29,164 nt of DNA from Bacteroidales bacterium UBA6828. Its GTDB lineage: Bacteria > Bacteroidota > Bacteroidia > Bacteroidales > Paludibacteraceae. Positions 8,532-15,060 of the stretch are shown one piece after another. The first letter of the stretch is position 1, and every line of letters starts with the position of its first letter. The position numbers were made by a program, and so were the translations under genes. The DNA is taken from assembly GCA_002452095.1 (NCBI GenBank), contig DKEG01000017.1:30410-59573 (forward strand), read 5' to 3'. The notes beneath the pieces were generated by a model. The model saw only the letters and a list, made by a program, of their open reading frames with translations. It searched no databases and was not told the origin of the DNA.

Positions 8532-8566
8532 GACATATACAGAGCATAATGTGTATGAAAGCACCG

Positions 8567-8842
8567 CATAAAAAGGTGTTTACCTAGAAGTTGACACCAA
8601 AGGTTTCCTATGCCGCAAGCGGCAAGAAAAATGGAAGAAAATCGACAAAAGATATCCTACGCACTCGCTATGCGGTGCGAGAGAAATTAAAGAAATAAAG
8701 GAAATAACAAAACCTGCAAAACCTTGTCTTGCGGCGCAACCGGCATCCCACTGCGCGTTGCTTGCGGGAACCCCGTAACACGCGCCGTGCTCATAGTCAT
8801 ACAGACCCTTGGTGCCAACTGCTGGGTAAACACCCATAAAAA
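8567..8842. mobile_element. MITE-like element (copy 2) with 8-bp target-site duplication
   Basis: The element proper is 8575-8834 (260 bp). Its left end starts GGTGTTTACC and its right end, read on the minus strand, starts with the same ten bases; over 30 bp the two ends match at 26 positions. Exact direct repeats CATAAAAA flank it at 8567-8574 and 8835-8842, the signature of cut-and-paste transposition with an 8-bp duplication. There is no transposase gene, so it must have been moved by one encoded elsewhere. It carries inside it a module of another repeat family (8603-8700). It sits between the lipoprotein operon terminator and the udk promoter. Confidence 0.8.
8603..8700 (+). repeat. Palindromic repeat family B, copy 1 (two modules in direct order)
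   Basis: Module 1 at 8603-8632 (GTTTCCTATGCCGCAAGCGG...) matches the reverse complement of 14375-14404 at 29 of 30 positions and contains a GCCGC/GCGGC hairpin. Module 2 from 8652 (ATATCCTACGC...GAGAGAAATTAA) matches 14282 onward in the same strand sense. The two modules therefore have different relative orientation in the two places. Confidence 0.75.
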
Positions 8843-8906
8843 TCAATCTCGTTGCCGTGTCGTTGCCGTCTTTTTGCCGTAATTGTACTATAAGATATAG
8901 GAATTG

Positions 8907-8930
8907 CATATTTGTATATTTGTATATTTG
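8907..8930 (+). repeat. 3 x 8-bp tandem repeat TATATTTG
   Basis: Two exact TATATTTG units (8915-8922, 8923-8930) follow a third (8907-8914) with one mismatch. Each fits TAnnTTTG, the -7 consensus, so this may be either a cryptic upstream promoter array for udk or a chance microsatellite. Confidence 0.6.
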
Positions 8931-9038
8931 GGGAGAATATGTCCCGGCAAAGAGTGCAAAAAAAAGCGGCAGAGAGATTATTTGGCATCATTAGGTTCCG
9001 AACTATCATCCAATTTTGCTTCGGTTGCCCCGATGATA

Positions 9039-9069
9039 TTGCGAGTATGGAAAAAATGTACTACCTTTG
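9039..9069 (+). promoter_or_regulatory. Promoter of udk and the chromate-transporter genes
   Basis: TTG at 9039-9041, 20 bp, TACCTTTG at 9062-9069. Because it lies inside a longer open frame, it argues that the real udk start is the ATG at 9095. Confidence 0.78.
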
Positions 9070-9094
9070 TAGCCCGAAAACAAACATTCCTCTC

Positions 9095-9712
9095 ATGTTC
9101 ATTATCGGCATTGCGGGCGGCACCGGCTCGGGTAAAACAACGGTGGTTAAAAAACTGACAGAACGCCTGCCCAAAGGCGAAGTAGTGGTAATTCCCCAAG
9201 ACTCGTATTACAAAGACTCAAGCCATGTTCCCGTAGAAGAACGGCAGAACATCAATTTCGATCACCCAGATGCTTTCGAGTGGCCGTTGCTGGCAAAGCA
9301 TATCGAGATGCTCAAGCGCGGCGAAGCCATTGAGCAACCGGTCTATGACTATCTGACCTGTACGCGCCAGAAAGAGACTATTCACATCGAACCCAAAGAG
9401 GTGATTATCGTGGAAGGCATTATGGCGTTGAGCGACAAAAAACTGCGCCAGCAGATGGACTTGAAACTCTTTGTGGATGCCGATGCTGATGACCGTCTGA
9501 TCCGCGTTATGCAACGCGATGTGGTAGAGCGCGGACGTACTGCAGAGGCGGTGATGGAGCGTTACCAACGTGTATTGAAGCCTATGCATGAGCAGTTTAT
9601 CGAGCCGTGCAAACGCTATGCCGACCTGATTATCCCGCAGGGCGGGCACAACAAAGTGGCGATAGATACACTGGTAAAATTTGTTAAGCAGCAACTCGCT
9701 GAGAAAAAATAA
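9095..9712 (+). CDS. udk: Uridine kinase
   Basis: Phosphorylates uridine and cytidine with ATP or GTP in pyrimidine salvage, in the cytoplasm. The P-loop GGTGSGKTT lies at residues 8-16, followed by the substrate loop QDSYYKD, NFDHPDAF and YDYLTCTR, and the lid arginines RDVVERGRT. Length 205 aa matches the family (about 205-215). The start at 9095 puts MFIIGIAGG at the N-terminus as usual; a frame open from 8912 is rejected because it spans the promoter and its extra residues have no family counterpart. The 15-nt gap to the next gene suggests cotranscription with the transporter pair, although the functions are unrelated. Confidence 0.96.
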   Translation: MFIIGIAGGTGSGKTTVVKKLTERLPKGEVVVIPQDSYYKDSSHVPVEERQNINFDHPDAFEWPLLAKHIEMLKRGEAIEQPVYDYLTCTRQKETIHIEPKEVIIVEGIMALSDKKLRQQMDLKLFVDADADDRLIRVMQRDVVERGRTAEAVMERYQRVLKPMHEQFIEPCKRYADLIIPQGGHNKVAIDTLVKFVKQQLAEKK

Positions 9713-9727
9713 CGTTTTATTCTTATA

Positions 9728-10309
9728 GTGGGACAGGGCAGTTCCCCAATATACGGTATGGTTGGATTCTTTCAACTCTTTTGGACGTATCTCAAGATTG
9801 GCACTTTCACGCTTGGGGGAGGCTATGCTATGATCCCGCTCATACAGCGTGAGGTGGTAGATCGGCAGCATTGGATTGATGAGGAAGAGTTCCTCAATAT
9901 GATAGCCTTGGCACAAGCCGCACCCGGTATTATTGCCGTCAATTCGGCTATATTCATCGGTTGGCGGTGCGGCGGTTGGAAAGGTACGGCGGGAGCTGTA
10001 CTGGGAGCTGTACTGCCTTCGTTCTGTATTATTCTGGCGATTGCCATGGTTTTTCGCAATTATCAAGACCAACCTGCTGTAGAAGCGATATTCAAGGGTA
10101 TCCGCCCTGCCGTGGTGGCACTGATTGCCGCGCCGCTGCTCAAGATGGCAAAGTCTGCCAAAATGACATGGACGACGGCCGCCATTCCTGTGGCTGCAGC
10201 CTTGCTGATTTGGTTGGTGGATTTGTCGCCGGTGTGGATTATTTTTATTACGATAGTTACCACGCTGGTTTTTACGTGGTTGCGCGAGCATAAAAAGACG
10301 GCTAAATAA
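9728..10309 (+). CDS. Chromate transporter family protein, first half-size subunit
   Basis: An inner-membrane protein of the CHR (ChrA) superfamily in its short, single-domain form. It has the repeat signature FWTYLKIGTFTLGGGYAMIPL near the N-terminus and an APGIIAVNSAIFIGW segment, then four to five hydrophobic helices. In Bacteroidota two short CHR proteins are usually encoded side by side and are thought to act together with opposite membrane topology; here the partner starts 11 nt downstream. The family exports chromate, but chromosomal short pairs often have unproven substrates. The start is uncertain: GTG at 9728 or ATG at 9758; the second removes ten residues without losing the first helix. 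Confidence 0.9.
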   Translation: MGQGSSPIYGMVGFFQLFWTYLKIGTFTLGGGYAMIPLIQREVVDRQHWIDEEEFLNMIALAQAAPGIIAVNSAIFIGWRCGGWKGTAGAVLGAVLPSFCIILAIAMVFRNYQDQPAVEAIFKGIRPAVVALIAAPLLKMAKSAKMTWTTAAIPVAAALLIWLVDLSPVWIIFITIVTTLVFTWLREHKKTAK

Positions 10310-10320
10310 AGAGAACGGAC

Positions 10321-10938
10321 ATGTTGTATTTGCAGTTGTTTCTCAGCTTTGCCAAGATAGGTCTGTTCGGTTTCGGTGGCGGACTGGCTATTCTGTCGCT
10401 TATTCAGCACGAGGTGGAGACCTATGGTTGGATGTCGCAAGCCGAGTTTGTAGATATTGTGGCTATCAGCCAGGTTACGCCCGGTCCTATCGGTATCAAC
10501 TGTGCCACGTATGTGGGCTATACCGCTACGGGCAGCGTGTGGGGCAGCGTGCTGGCGACGTTTGCCATTATCCTGCCGAGCCTGATAATCATGCTCACTA
10601 TCTGTAAGTTGTATTTCTTTCTCAGTACCCGCTTCAAGACCAACCCCTATTTCCAGAATAGCCTGCGTATGCTGCGTTTTGCGGTTCTCGGACTGATTGC
10701 CGCTGCGGCTCTGGTGCTAATCAATCCCGACCCGTTTGACCCTGACAGCCGGTCTGCTTCTTTTATCGGTTGGGATAGTTGGGTGTTCTTTGGCGTAGTG
10801 TTCTTCTTAACCATTCTTCCACAGTTGGTCGCTCCGCTGACCCGGAAATACGAGTGGTGCAAAAAGGCGGTCGATTTTATCTCTCATCCCATTTTGCTTA
10901 TTATCCTCGCCGGCATAGCAGGCTATTTTATTTATTAG
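10321..10938 (+). CDS. Chromate transporter family protein, second half-size subunit
   Basis: The 205-residue partner of the preceding CHR protein. It has the matching signature LSFAKIGLFGFGGGLAIL and VTPGPIGINCATYVGY, followed by hydrophobic helices and a C-terminal helix ILLIILAGIAGYFIY. GFGGG versus TLGGG and TPGP versus APGI show that the two halves are homologous but not recent copies. Its stop codon lies inside a stem-loop, and its last 11 nt overlap the end of the convergent CPBP protease gene. Substrate not determined from sequence. Confidence 0.92.
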   Translation: MLYLQLFLSFAKIGLFGFGGGLAILSLIQHEVETYGWMSQAEFVDIVAISQVTPGPIGINCATYVGYTATGSVWGSVLATFAIILPSLIIMLTICKLYFFLSTRFKTNPYFQNSLRMLRFAVLGLIAAAALVLINPDPFDPDSRSASFIGWDSWVFFGVVFFLTILPQLVAPLTRKYEWCKKAVDFISHPILLIILAGIAGYFIY

Positions 10939-10947
10939 CCTGCTTTT
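10917..10947 (+). terminator. Stem-loop over the stop codon of the second chromate gene
   Basis: AGCAGGCTA (10917-10925) pairs perfectly with TAGCCTGCT (10936-10944), with a 10-nt AT-only loop and only TTTT including the stem end. The stop TAG (10936-10938) is in the right arm. It could be a weak terminator for the plus strand and also covers the 3' end of the opposite gene. Confidence 0.5.
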
Positions 10948-11827
10948 GCAGGTAATGCGGGTAGCATATGAGTGCTGCCATCACGAGCAGGATACTGAGA
11001 ATACCGAGCCACAGAGTGGAAGAAGTGCCGATGGAATCGATAGAATCCGGGTCTAAAGAGTAGTTGTAGGTGATATAATAGGAGAGTACGGCAACGGCAT
11101 TGTTGACAAAGTGCATGAGCATTGGTACCCACAGGCTTCCCGTCCACGCCAGCATATAGCCGAACATAGCCCCCATCAGCATACGAGGCACAAAGCCATA
11201 GAACTGGAAATGGACAAACGAAAAAATAATGGCGGTTGCCCAAATACCGATTTTTGTTCGCACAGAAAGAGACTTTGTGGAGGTAAAGGCGCCGTTGGAA
11301 TCGGGTGAATTGGCAAAAAAAGACTGAATAGTGCCGCGGAATGTCAACTCTTCGGACATAGCGGGCAAAAGTGCCATAAGACTGACGTTAATCAGCAATC
11401 CTCCGATACTATTCACTTGCAGAAACTGCTCGGTCAGTTGGTTCGCTGCATCTTCCTGACTGCGCATCAGGGCTTCGAGCGGTTCGAGGAAAGCGGGTAG
11501 GGTGAGTTGTTGGTTAAGATAACTGAGCAGGTTGATACCCGGTATGGCGCAGAGCATCAGCACGACGGCAAAGAGTGCGGTCTGCCATTTCATACCACGG
11601 TCGAGGTGCATCCATTGCAGCGGTTTCTCGCAGCAAAAAAACGCCATAAGCAACGGTGGCAGGAAGAACATTGCCAGAGTCTGGAGAAACTGCAACCACT
11701 TGAGAGAGACGACGGATGTCCTGTCGGGAAACAATGCCCATACGCCTATAGCCACAAGCGTAAGGAGCCCCATAAAGGCGAGCCATACGATAAGGCGAAT
11801 GAGTGTGGATGTATTCCTTTTATTCAT
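10928..11827 (-). CDS. CPBP family intramembrane protease
   Basis: A 299-residue polytopic membrane protein of the CAAX protease / bacteriocin-processing (Abi, CPBP) family. The first two helices are at residues ~12-32 and ~45-62. The conserved catalytic signature EELTFRG (EExxxR motif) is followed by FSFVHFQFYGF (His of motif 2) and HFVNNAVAVL (motif 3), all on predicted membrane segments. Bacterial members are glutamate intramembrane proteases with mostly unknown substrates; some take part in bacteriocin self-immunity. It lies downstream of priA with a 147-bp repeat-rich gap. No TAnnTTTG promoter is visible in that gap. The 3' end overlaps the convergent chromate gene by 11 bp. Confidence 0.93.
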   Translation of the reverse strand: MNKRNTSTLIRLIVWLAFMGLLTLVAIGVWALFPDRTSVVSLKWLQFLQTLAMFFLPPLLMAFFCCEKPLQWMHLDRGMKWQTALFAVVLMLCAIPGINLLSYLNQQLTLPAFLEPLEALMRSQEDAANQLTEQFLQVNSIGGLLINVSLMALLPAMSEELTFRGTIQSFFANSPDSNGAFTSTKSLSVRTKIGIWATAIIFSFVHFQFYGFVPRMLMGAMFGYMLAWTGSLWVPMLMHFVNNAVAVLSYYITYNYSLDPDSIDSIGTSSTLWLGILSILLVMAALICYPHYLQKQANK

Positions 11828-11833
11828 TTTTAT

Positions 11834-11979
11834 TGTATATTCTGTATATTTTGTATGCGTATTCTCTCAATAAAACCCTATTTTTTCTACGTCCTTTCTA
11901 CGTCCTTTCTACGTAATTGCTATAGGGATGTATAAGAGTGTATAAAAATTGCATACGTTGCATAATCATAGTAATCATA
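11834..11979. repeat. Spacer made of successive short tandem repeats
   Basis: Almost the whole CPBP-priA spacer consists of short words repeated at near-helical spacing: TGTAT-words at 11834, 11843 and 11852 (9 bp); TTTCTACGTCC at 11884, 11895 and, with two changes, 11906 (11 bp); TGTATAA/TGTATAAA at 11929 and 11939 (10 bp); TTGCATA at 11949 and 11958 (9 bp); TAATCATA at 11963 and 11972 (9 bp, reaching into the last codons of priA). No coding sequence is seen between 11828 and 11974. Confidence 0.8.
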
Positions 11980-14170
11980 GCGGATCGACATCAGGTAGTA
12001 TGGTGGTGCCTTTGCAGTCAGGAAGAGTGAGCGTATAGCGTATCTGTTCCATTAAGAGTGATTTGGCACGAGCGATGTTGGCACCTGCTTCTATCTTCAA
12101 CCGTATTTCGCGGATATATTGGTTCTGCACACGGGCAACAGATGGAATAAGTACTCCGCTGACACGATTGCCAAACACCTGCTGCAAAAGGGCTTGCAAC
12201 GTAGAGGAAGCAATCTCCAATCGCTGCAAATCCCGATGACGTAGCATAAGTACAATAAGCCGATGAAATGGTGGATAATTGAACATTTTTCGCTCTGCTA
12301 ATTGGCTATCAAACAAACTCTGATAATTGTGGTGTAAGACATATTCCAATACAGGGTTTGCAGGATCAAAAGTCTGTATTATCACTTCGCCCTGTTGTCC
12401 TTTGCGCCCCGCACGTCCCGCCACTTGTTCCAACATCTGGTACGCTCGCTCATAACTGCGAAAGTCGGGCTGATTGATCAGTTGGTCGGCATTCAGCACC
12501 GCCACCAGCGACACATCATCGAAATGCAGCCCTTTGCTTACCATTTGCGTGCCGATAAGTATGTCCACTTCGTGGCGCGAAAAAGCATTGATAATATCCT
12601 GGTAAGCCGTCTTATTGCGTGTGGTATCCATATCCATACGCAAGACTTTTGCTTCAGGAAAGAGTTTTTCTACCTCGTCCTCCAACCGTTCTGTACCAAA
12701 ACCATGAACACGCATTTCCCCGCCGCAAGAGGGGCAGCGTTGCGGGATAGGAATGGAATGACCGCAATAGTGGCACACAAGGCGTGAGGTGAGTTTGTGG
12801 TAAGTGAGCGGCACATCACAATTGACGCAGCGCGGAGATTTCCCACAGGCAACGCATTGCAACAAGGGTGCATAGCCTCGGCGGTTCTGAAAGAGAATGA
12901 TTTGCTTATGGCGGGACAATTCCTCGCGTATCCGATCTACCAACGGATCGGAGAAATGTCCGTACATCTCTTTGCGATGGTACTGGCGTTTCAGATCGAT
13001 GAGGGTAATTTTCGGCAGTTGAAGACCGGCATACCGTTCCGAAAGGGAGACTAATCCGTATTTACCGGTGGTAGCATTATAGTATGAATCCACTGATGGA
13101 GTGGCAGAGCCGAGCAACACTTTGGCTCCTACAGCGTGCGCCAATATGATCGCTGCGGAGCGTGCGTGATAACGCGGAGCCGGTTCCGCCTGTTTGTACG
13201 ACGACTCGTGCTCCTCATCCACAATAACCAAACCGAGGTTTTGCAGAGGGAGAAATATCGCAGAACGCGCACCGATAACGAGGTAAGGTTTCTTTGCACT
13301 ACGGACAGTATGGTATATCTCCACCCGTTCCGCATCGGAAAAACGCGAATGATAGACCATCAGGCTGTTGCCGAATACCAGACGCAGACGGTCGGTGAGT
13401 TGGGTGGTAAGGGCTATTTCGGGGACGAGATACAGCACATTTCTGCCTTGCTCGAGTTGCTCCTGTATGAGTCGGATATAGACTTCCGTTTTGCCAGATG
13501 AGGTAACACCGTGCAGTAGACAGACCTCGCGGGACTGCCATACATGGCGGATTTCGTCTGAGGCTTCTTGCTGGGCAGGAGACAATGGATGCGCCGGTTC
13601 GATAATGCCTGTATAAGGCGCGATACGACTTACATTCTGCTCGCTTTCATCGAGGATTTTGCGTTCTACCAAAGCACGCACGACGGCGGTGGATTCGCCC
13701 GATTCTTCTATCAGCGTACGTTTCTCTACCAGTGGCGATGTGGCAGATAACCGCAGATAAGTCTCTAATACGTGTAACTGCTTGGGTGCACGGTTGAGCA
13801 GCAGGCGCGTATGCTCAATGTCCACGGAAGGATGCAGCGACAGATACGTGGCGGTACGGGCTGTATAGTTGTCGTCAATGATACCCGCAGGCAATGCGGC
13901 AGCCAGCACCTCGCCGAGAGTGCAGAGATAATAGTCGGCTATCCAGTGCCAGAGAGAGAGTTGGTCCCGGGTAACAACGGGTGTTTCGTCCAAAACGCAT
14001 AGTATATCGCGCAGTTGGATACCCTCTTTGACGGAACCTGTATGATTTCCCAATACAATACCTGTCAGCGATTTGCGTCCGAGTGGCACTAAAACACGCA
14101 TGCCCGCAGAGGGGCATGGTATGGAACCAGGTACGCTGTAGGTATATACATCACTGATTGCCAATGGCAA
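11975..14170 (-). CDS. priA: Primosomal protein N', replication restart helicase PriA
   Basis: A 3'-5' DNA helicase that recognises stalled forks and loads the replicative helicase. The order of parts is normal: N-terminal 3'-end-binding domain (VYTYSVP, GMRVLVPLGRK), Walker A GVTSSGKTEVY, Walker B VDEEHESSYKQ, the eight-cysteine zinc module (CVACGKSPRCVNC ... CHYC ... CPSC), and C-terminal helicase motifs GTQMVSKGLHFD and QVAGRAGR. The start is a problem. The best standard start is TTG at 14170, but in-frame codons just upstream read IDVI before LPLAIS, matching the conserved DVILPL beginning of the family, and no ATG, GTG or TTG lies between them and the in-frame stop at 14193-14195. Translation may begin at a rare codon there. 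Confidence 0.95.
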   Translation of the reverse strand: MPLAISDVYTYSVPGSIPCPSAGMRVLVPLGRKSLTGIVLGNHTGSVKEGIQLRDILCVLDETPVVTRDQLSLWHWIADYYLCTLGEVLAAALPAGIIDDNYTARTATYLSLHPSVDIEHTRLLLNRAPKQLHVLETYLRLSATSPLVEKRTLIEESGESTAVVRALVERKILDESEQNVSRIAPYTGIIEPAHPLSPAQQEASDEIRHVWQSREVCLLHGVTSSGKTEVYIRLIQEQLEQGRNVLYLVPEIALTTQLTDRLRLVFGNSLMVYHSRFSDAERVEIYHTVRSAKKPYLVIGARSAIFLPLQNLGLVIVDEEHESSYKQAEPAPRYHARSAAIILAHAVGAKVLLGSATPSVDSYYNATTGKYGLVSLSERYAGLQLPKITLIDLKRQYHRKEMYGHFSDPLVDRIREELSRHKQIILFQNRRGYAPLLQCVACGKSPRCVNCDVPLTYHKLTSRLVCHYCGHSIPIPQRCPSCGGEMRVHGFGTERLEDEVEKLFPEAKVLRMDMDTTRNKTAYQDIINAFSRHEVDILIGTQMVSKGLHFDDVSLVAVLNADQLINQPDFRSYERAYQMLEQVAGRAGRKGQQGEVIIQTFDPANPVLEYVLHHNYQSLFDSQLAERKMFNYPPFHRLIVLMLRHRDLQRLEIASSTLQALLQQVFGNRVSGVLIPSVARVQNQYIREIRLKIEAGANIARAKSLLMEQIRYTLTLPDCKGTTILPDVDPL

Positions 14171-14200
14171 TATGACATCTATCGTTGCCGTTTTTTACTC

Positions 14201-14277
14201 CATTAAAAGCCATTAAAGACCCATTGAAAATATCGCCTGAATATGCCTCCGTTAATTGTCGTTAATAGCCCGTTAAT
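14201..14277. repeat. Two repeat triads with the same 10/11-bp spacing
   Basis: CATTAAA, CATTAAA and CATTGAA start at 14201, 14211 and 14222. GTTAAT starts at 14251, 14261 and 14272. Both series therefore have spacings of 10 then 11 bp and their first members are 50 bp apart. They lie upstream of priA on its transcribed strand. A helical-phase binding array or serial microduplication are both possible. Confidence 0.7.
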
Positions 14278-14281
14278 TCAT

Positions 14282-14404
14282 ATATCCTATGCGCTCGCAT
14301 AGCAGCGGCGCGAGAGAAATTAATAAAATAAAAGAAAGACAATGAAACGAAAGAGATTTCCTTTAATTTCTCTTATTTCTCTTGCCGCTTGCGGCATAGG
14401 AAAC
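14282..14404. repeat. Palindromic repeat family B, copy 2 (inverted modules)
   Basis: The left end TATCCTATGC...GAGAGAAATTAA (14284 on) and the right end read on the minus strand, TTTCCTATGCCGCAAGCGGC...GAGAAATTAA (from 14403), face each other like terminal inverted repeats. The right module is 29/30 identical to 8603-8632. The element fills most of the tdk-priA spacer; with the triads, no gene is seen in 14171-14445. Confidence 0.7.
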
Positions 14405-14445
14405 TTTATAACAAAACCACCGATTATCTCCGTATTCAACGGGAT

Positions 14446-15039
14446 TTATTGCTTATGTTCGTTGGCTATGGCTTTTTCGTAGCAAGCGCGGCAGAGAGGT
14501 TCGTAGGAGTCGGTCTCACCGAGGAGGACACGCTTGTCGGACGATACCAGGCGGTGGCTCACGTATGCCAAATCGCCGCAATGGACGCAGATGGCATGGG
14601 TCTTATATACGTCGTCGGCTATTGCCATTAGGGCGGGCATCGGTCCGAAAGGTATGCCCTTGAAGTCCATATCCAAACCCGCCACAATCACACGTATGCC
14701 GTGTGATGCCAACTGGTTGCATACATCTACAATGCCCATATCGAAGAATTGCGCCTCGTCAATTCCCACCACATCGATGTCATTGGCAAGAAATAGAATA
14801 TTCTGACTGGAATCAACAGGGGTCGATTGTATCACATTATGGTCGTGGCTCACTACATCTTCTTCCGAGTAGCGCACATCAATAGCGGGCTTGAAAATCT
14901 CCACTTTCTGTTTGGCAAACTTTGCCCGTTTCATACGGCGGATCAGTTCCTCAGTTTTGCCCGAAAACATACTGCCGCATACCACCTCCACACTGCCGCG
15001 ACGCTGTGCAGGCCCCTTGGTATCTCTTTCCGAAAACAT
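14446..15039 (-). CDS. tdk: Thymidine kinase (type II)
   Basis: Transfers phosphate from ATP to thymidine or deoxyuridine in salvage. The P-loop is GSMFSGKT (residues 22-29), the Walker B/DEAQFF segment follows, then the lasso substrate loop near SYEPLCRACY, and the structural zinc site formed by CVHC and CRAC. The 197-residue length is normal for the bacterial type II family. The stop lies 275 bp before priA. The gene starts 21 nt after the recJ stop, so it is the last member of a floA-nitrilase-recJ-tdk unit. Confidence 0.97.
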   Translation of the reverse strand: MFSERDTKGPAQRRGSVEVVCGSMFSGKTEELIRRMKRAKFAKQKVEIFKPAIDVRYSEEDVVSHDHNVIQSTPVDSSQNILFLANDIDVVGIDEAQFFDMGIVDVCNQLASHGIRVIVAGLDMDFKGIPFGPMPALMAIADDVYKTHAICVHCGDLAYVSHRLVSSDKRVLLGETDSYEPLCRACYEKAIANEHKQ

Positions 15040-15060
15040 TGTATTATAGTTGATTGTCTG

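Noticed and set aside
8912..9094. N-terminal extension of uridine kinase
   Set aside because: The region contains the udk promoter, and the enzyme family starts at the MFIIGIAGG position.
9218..10291. Long minus-strand open frame opposite udk and the chromate gene
   Set aside because: It is antisense to two well-identified genes and low-complexity (His, Asn, Gln, Arg rich).
9039..10938. Uridine kinase and chromate transporter as a functional unit
   Set aside because: They are close together and may be cotranscribed, but no biochemical link is known; I treat the proximity as incidental.
10928..11827. CPBP protease as bacteriocin immunity protein
   Set aside because: No bacteriocin precursor or export genes are nearby, so only the family name is supported.
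11884..11916. CRISPR-like short repeats
   Set aside because: Units are 11 bp and directly adjacent with no spacers; the same holds for the arrays at 411-440 and 19389-19421. No cas genes are present.
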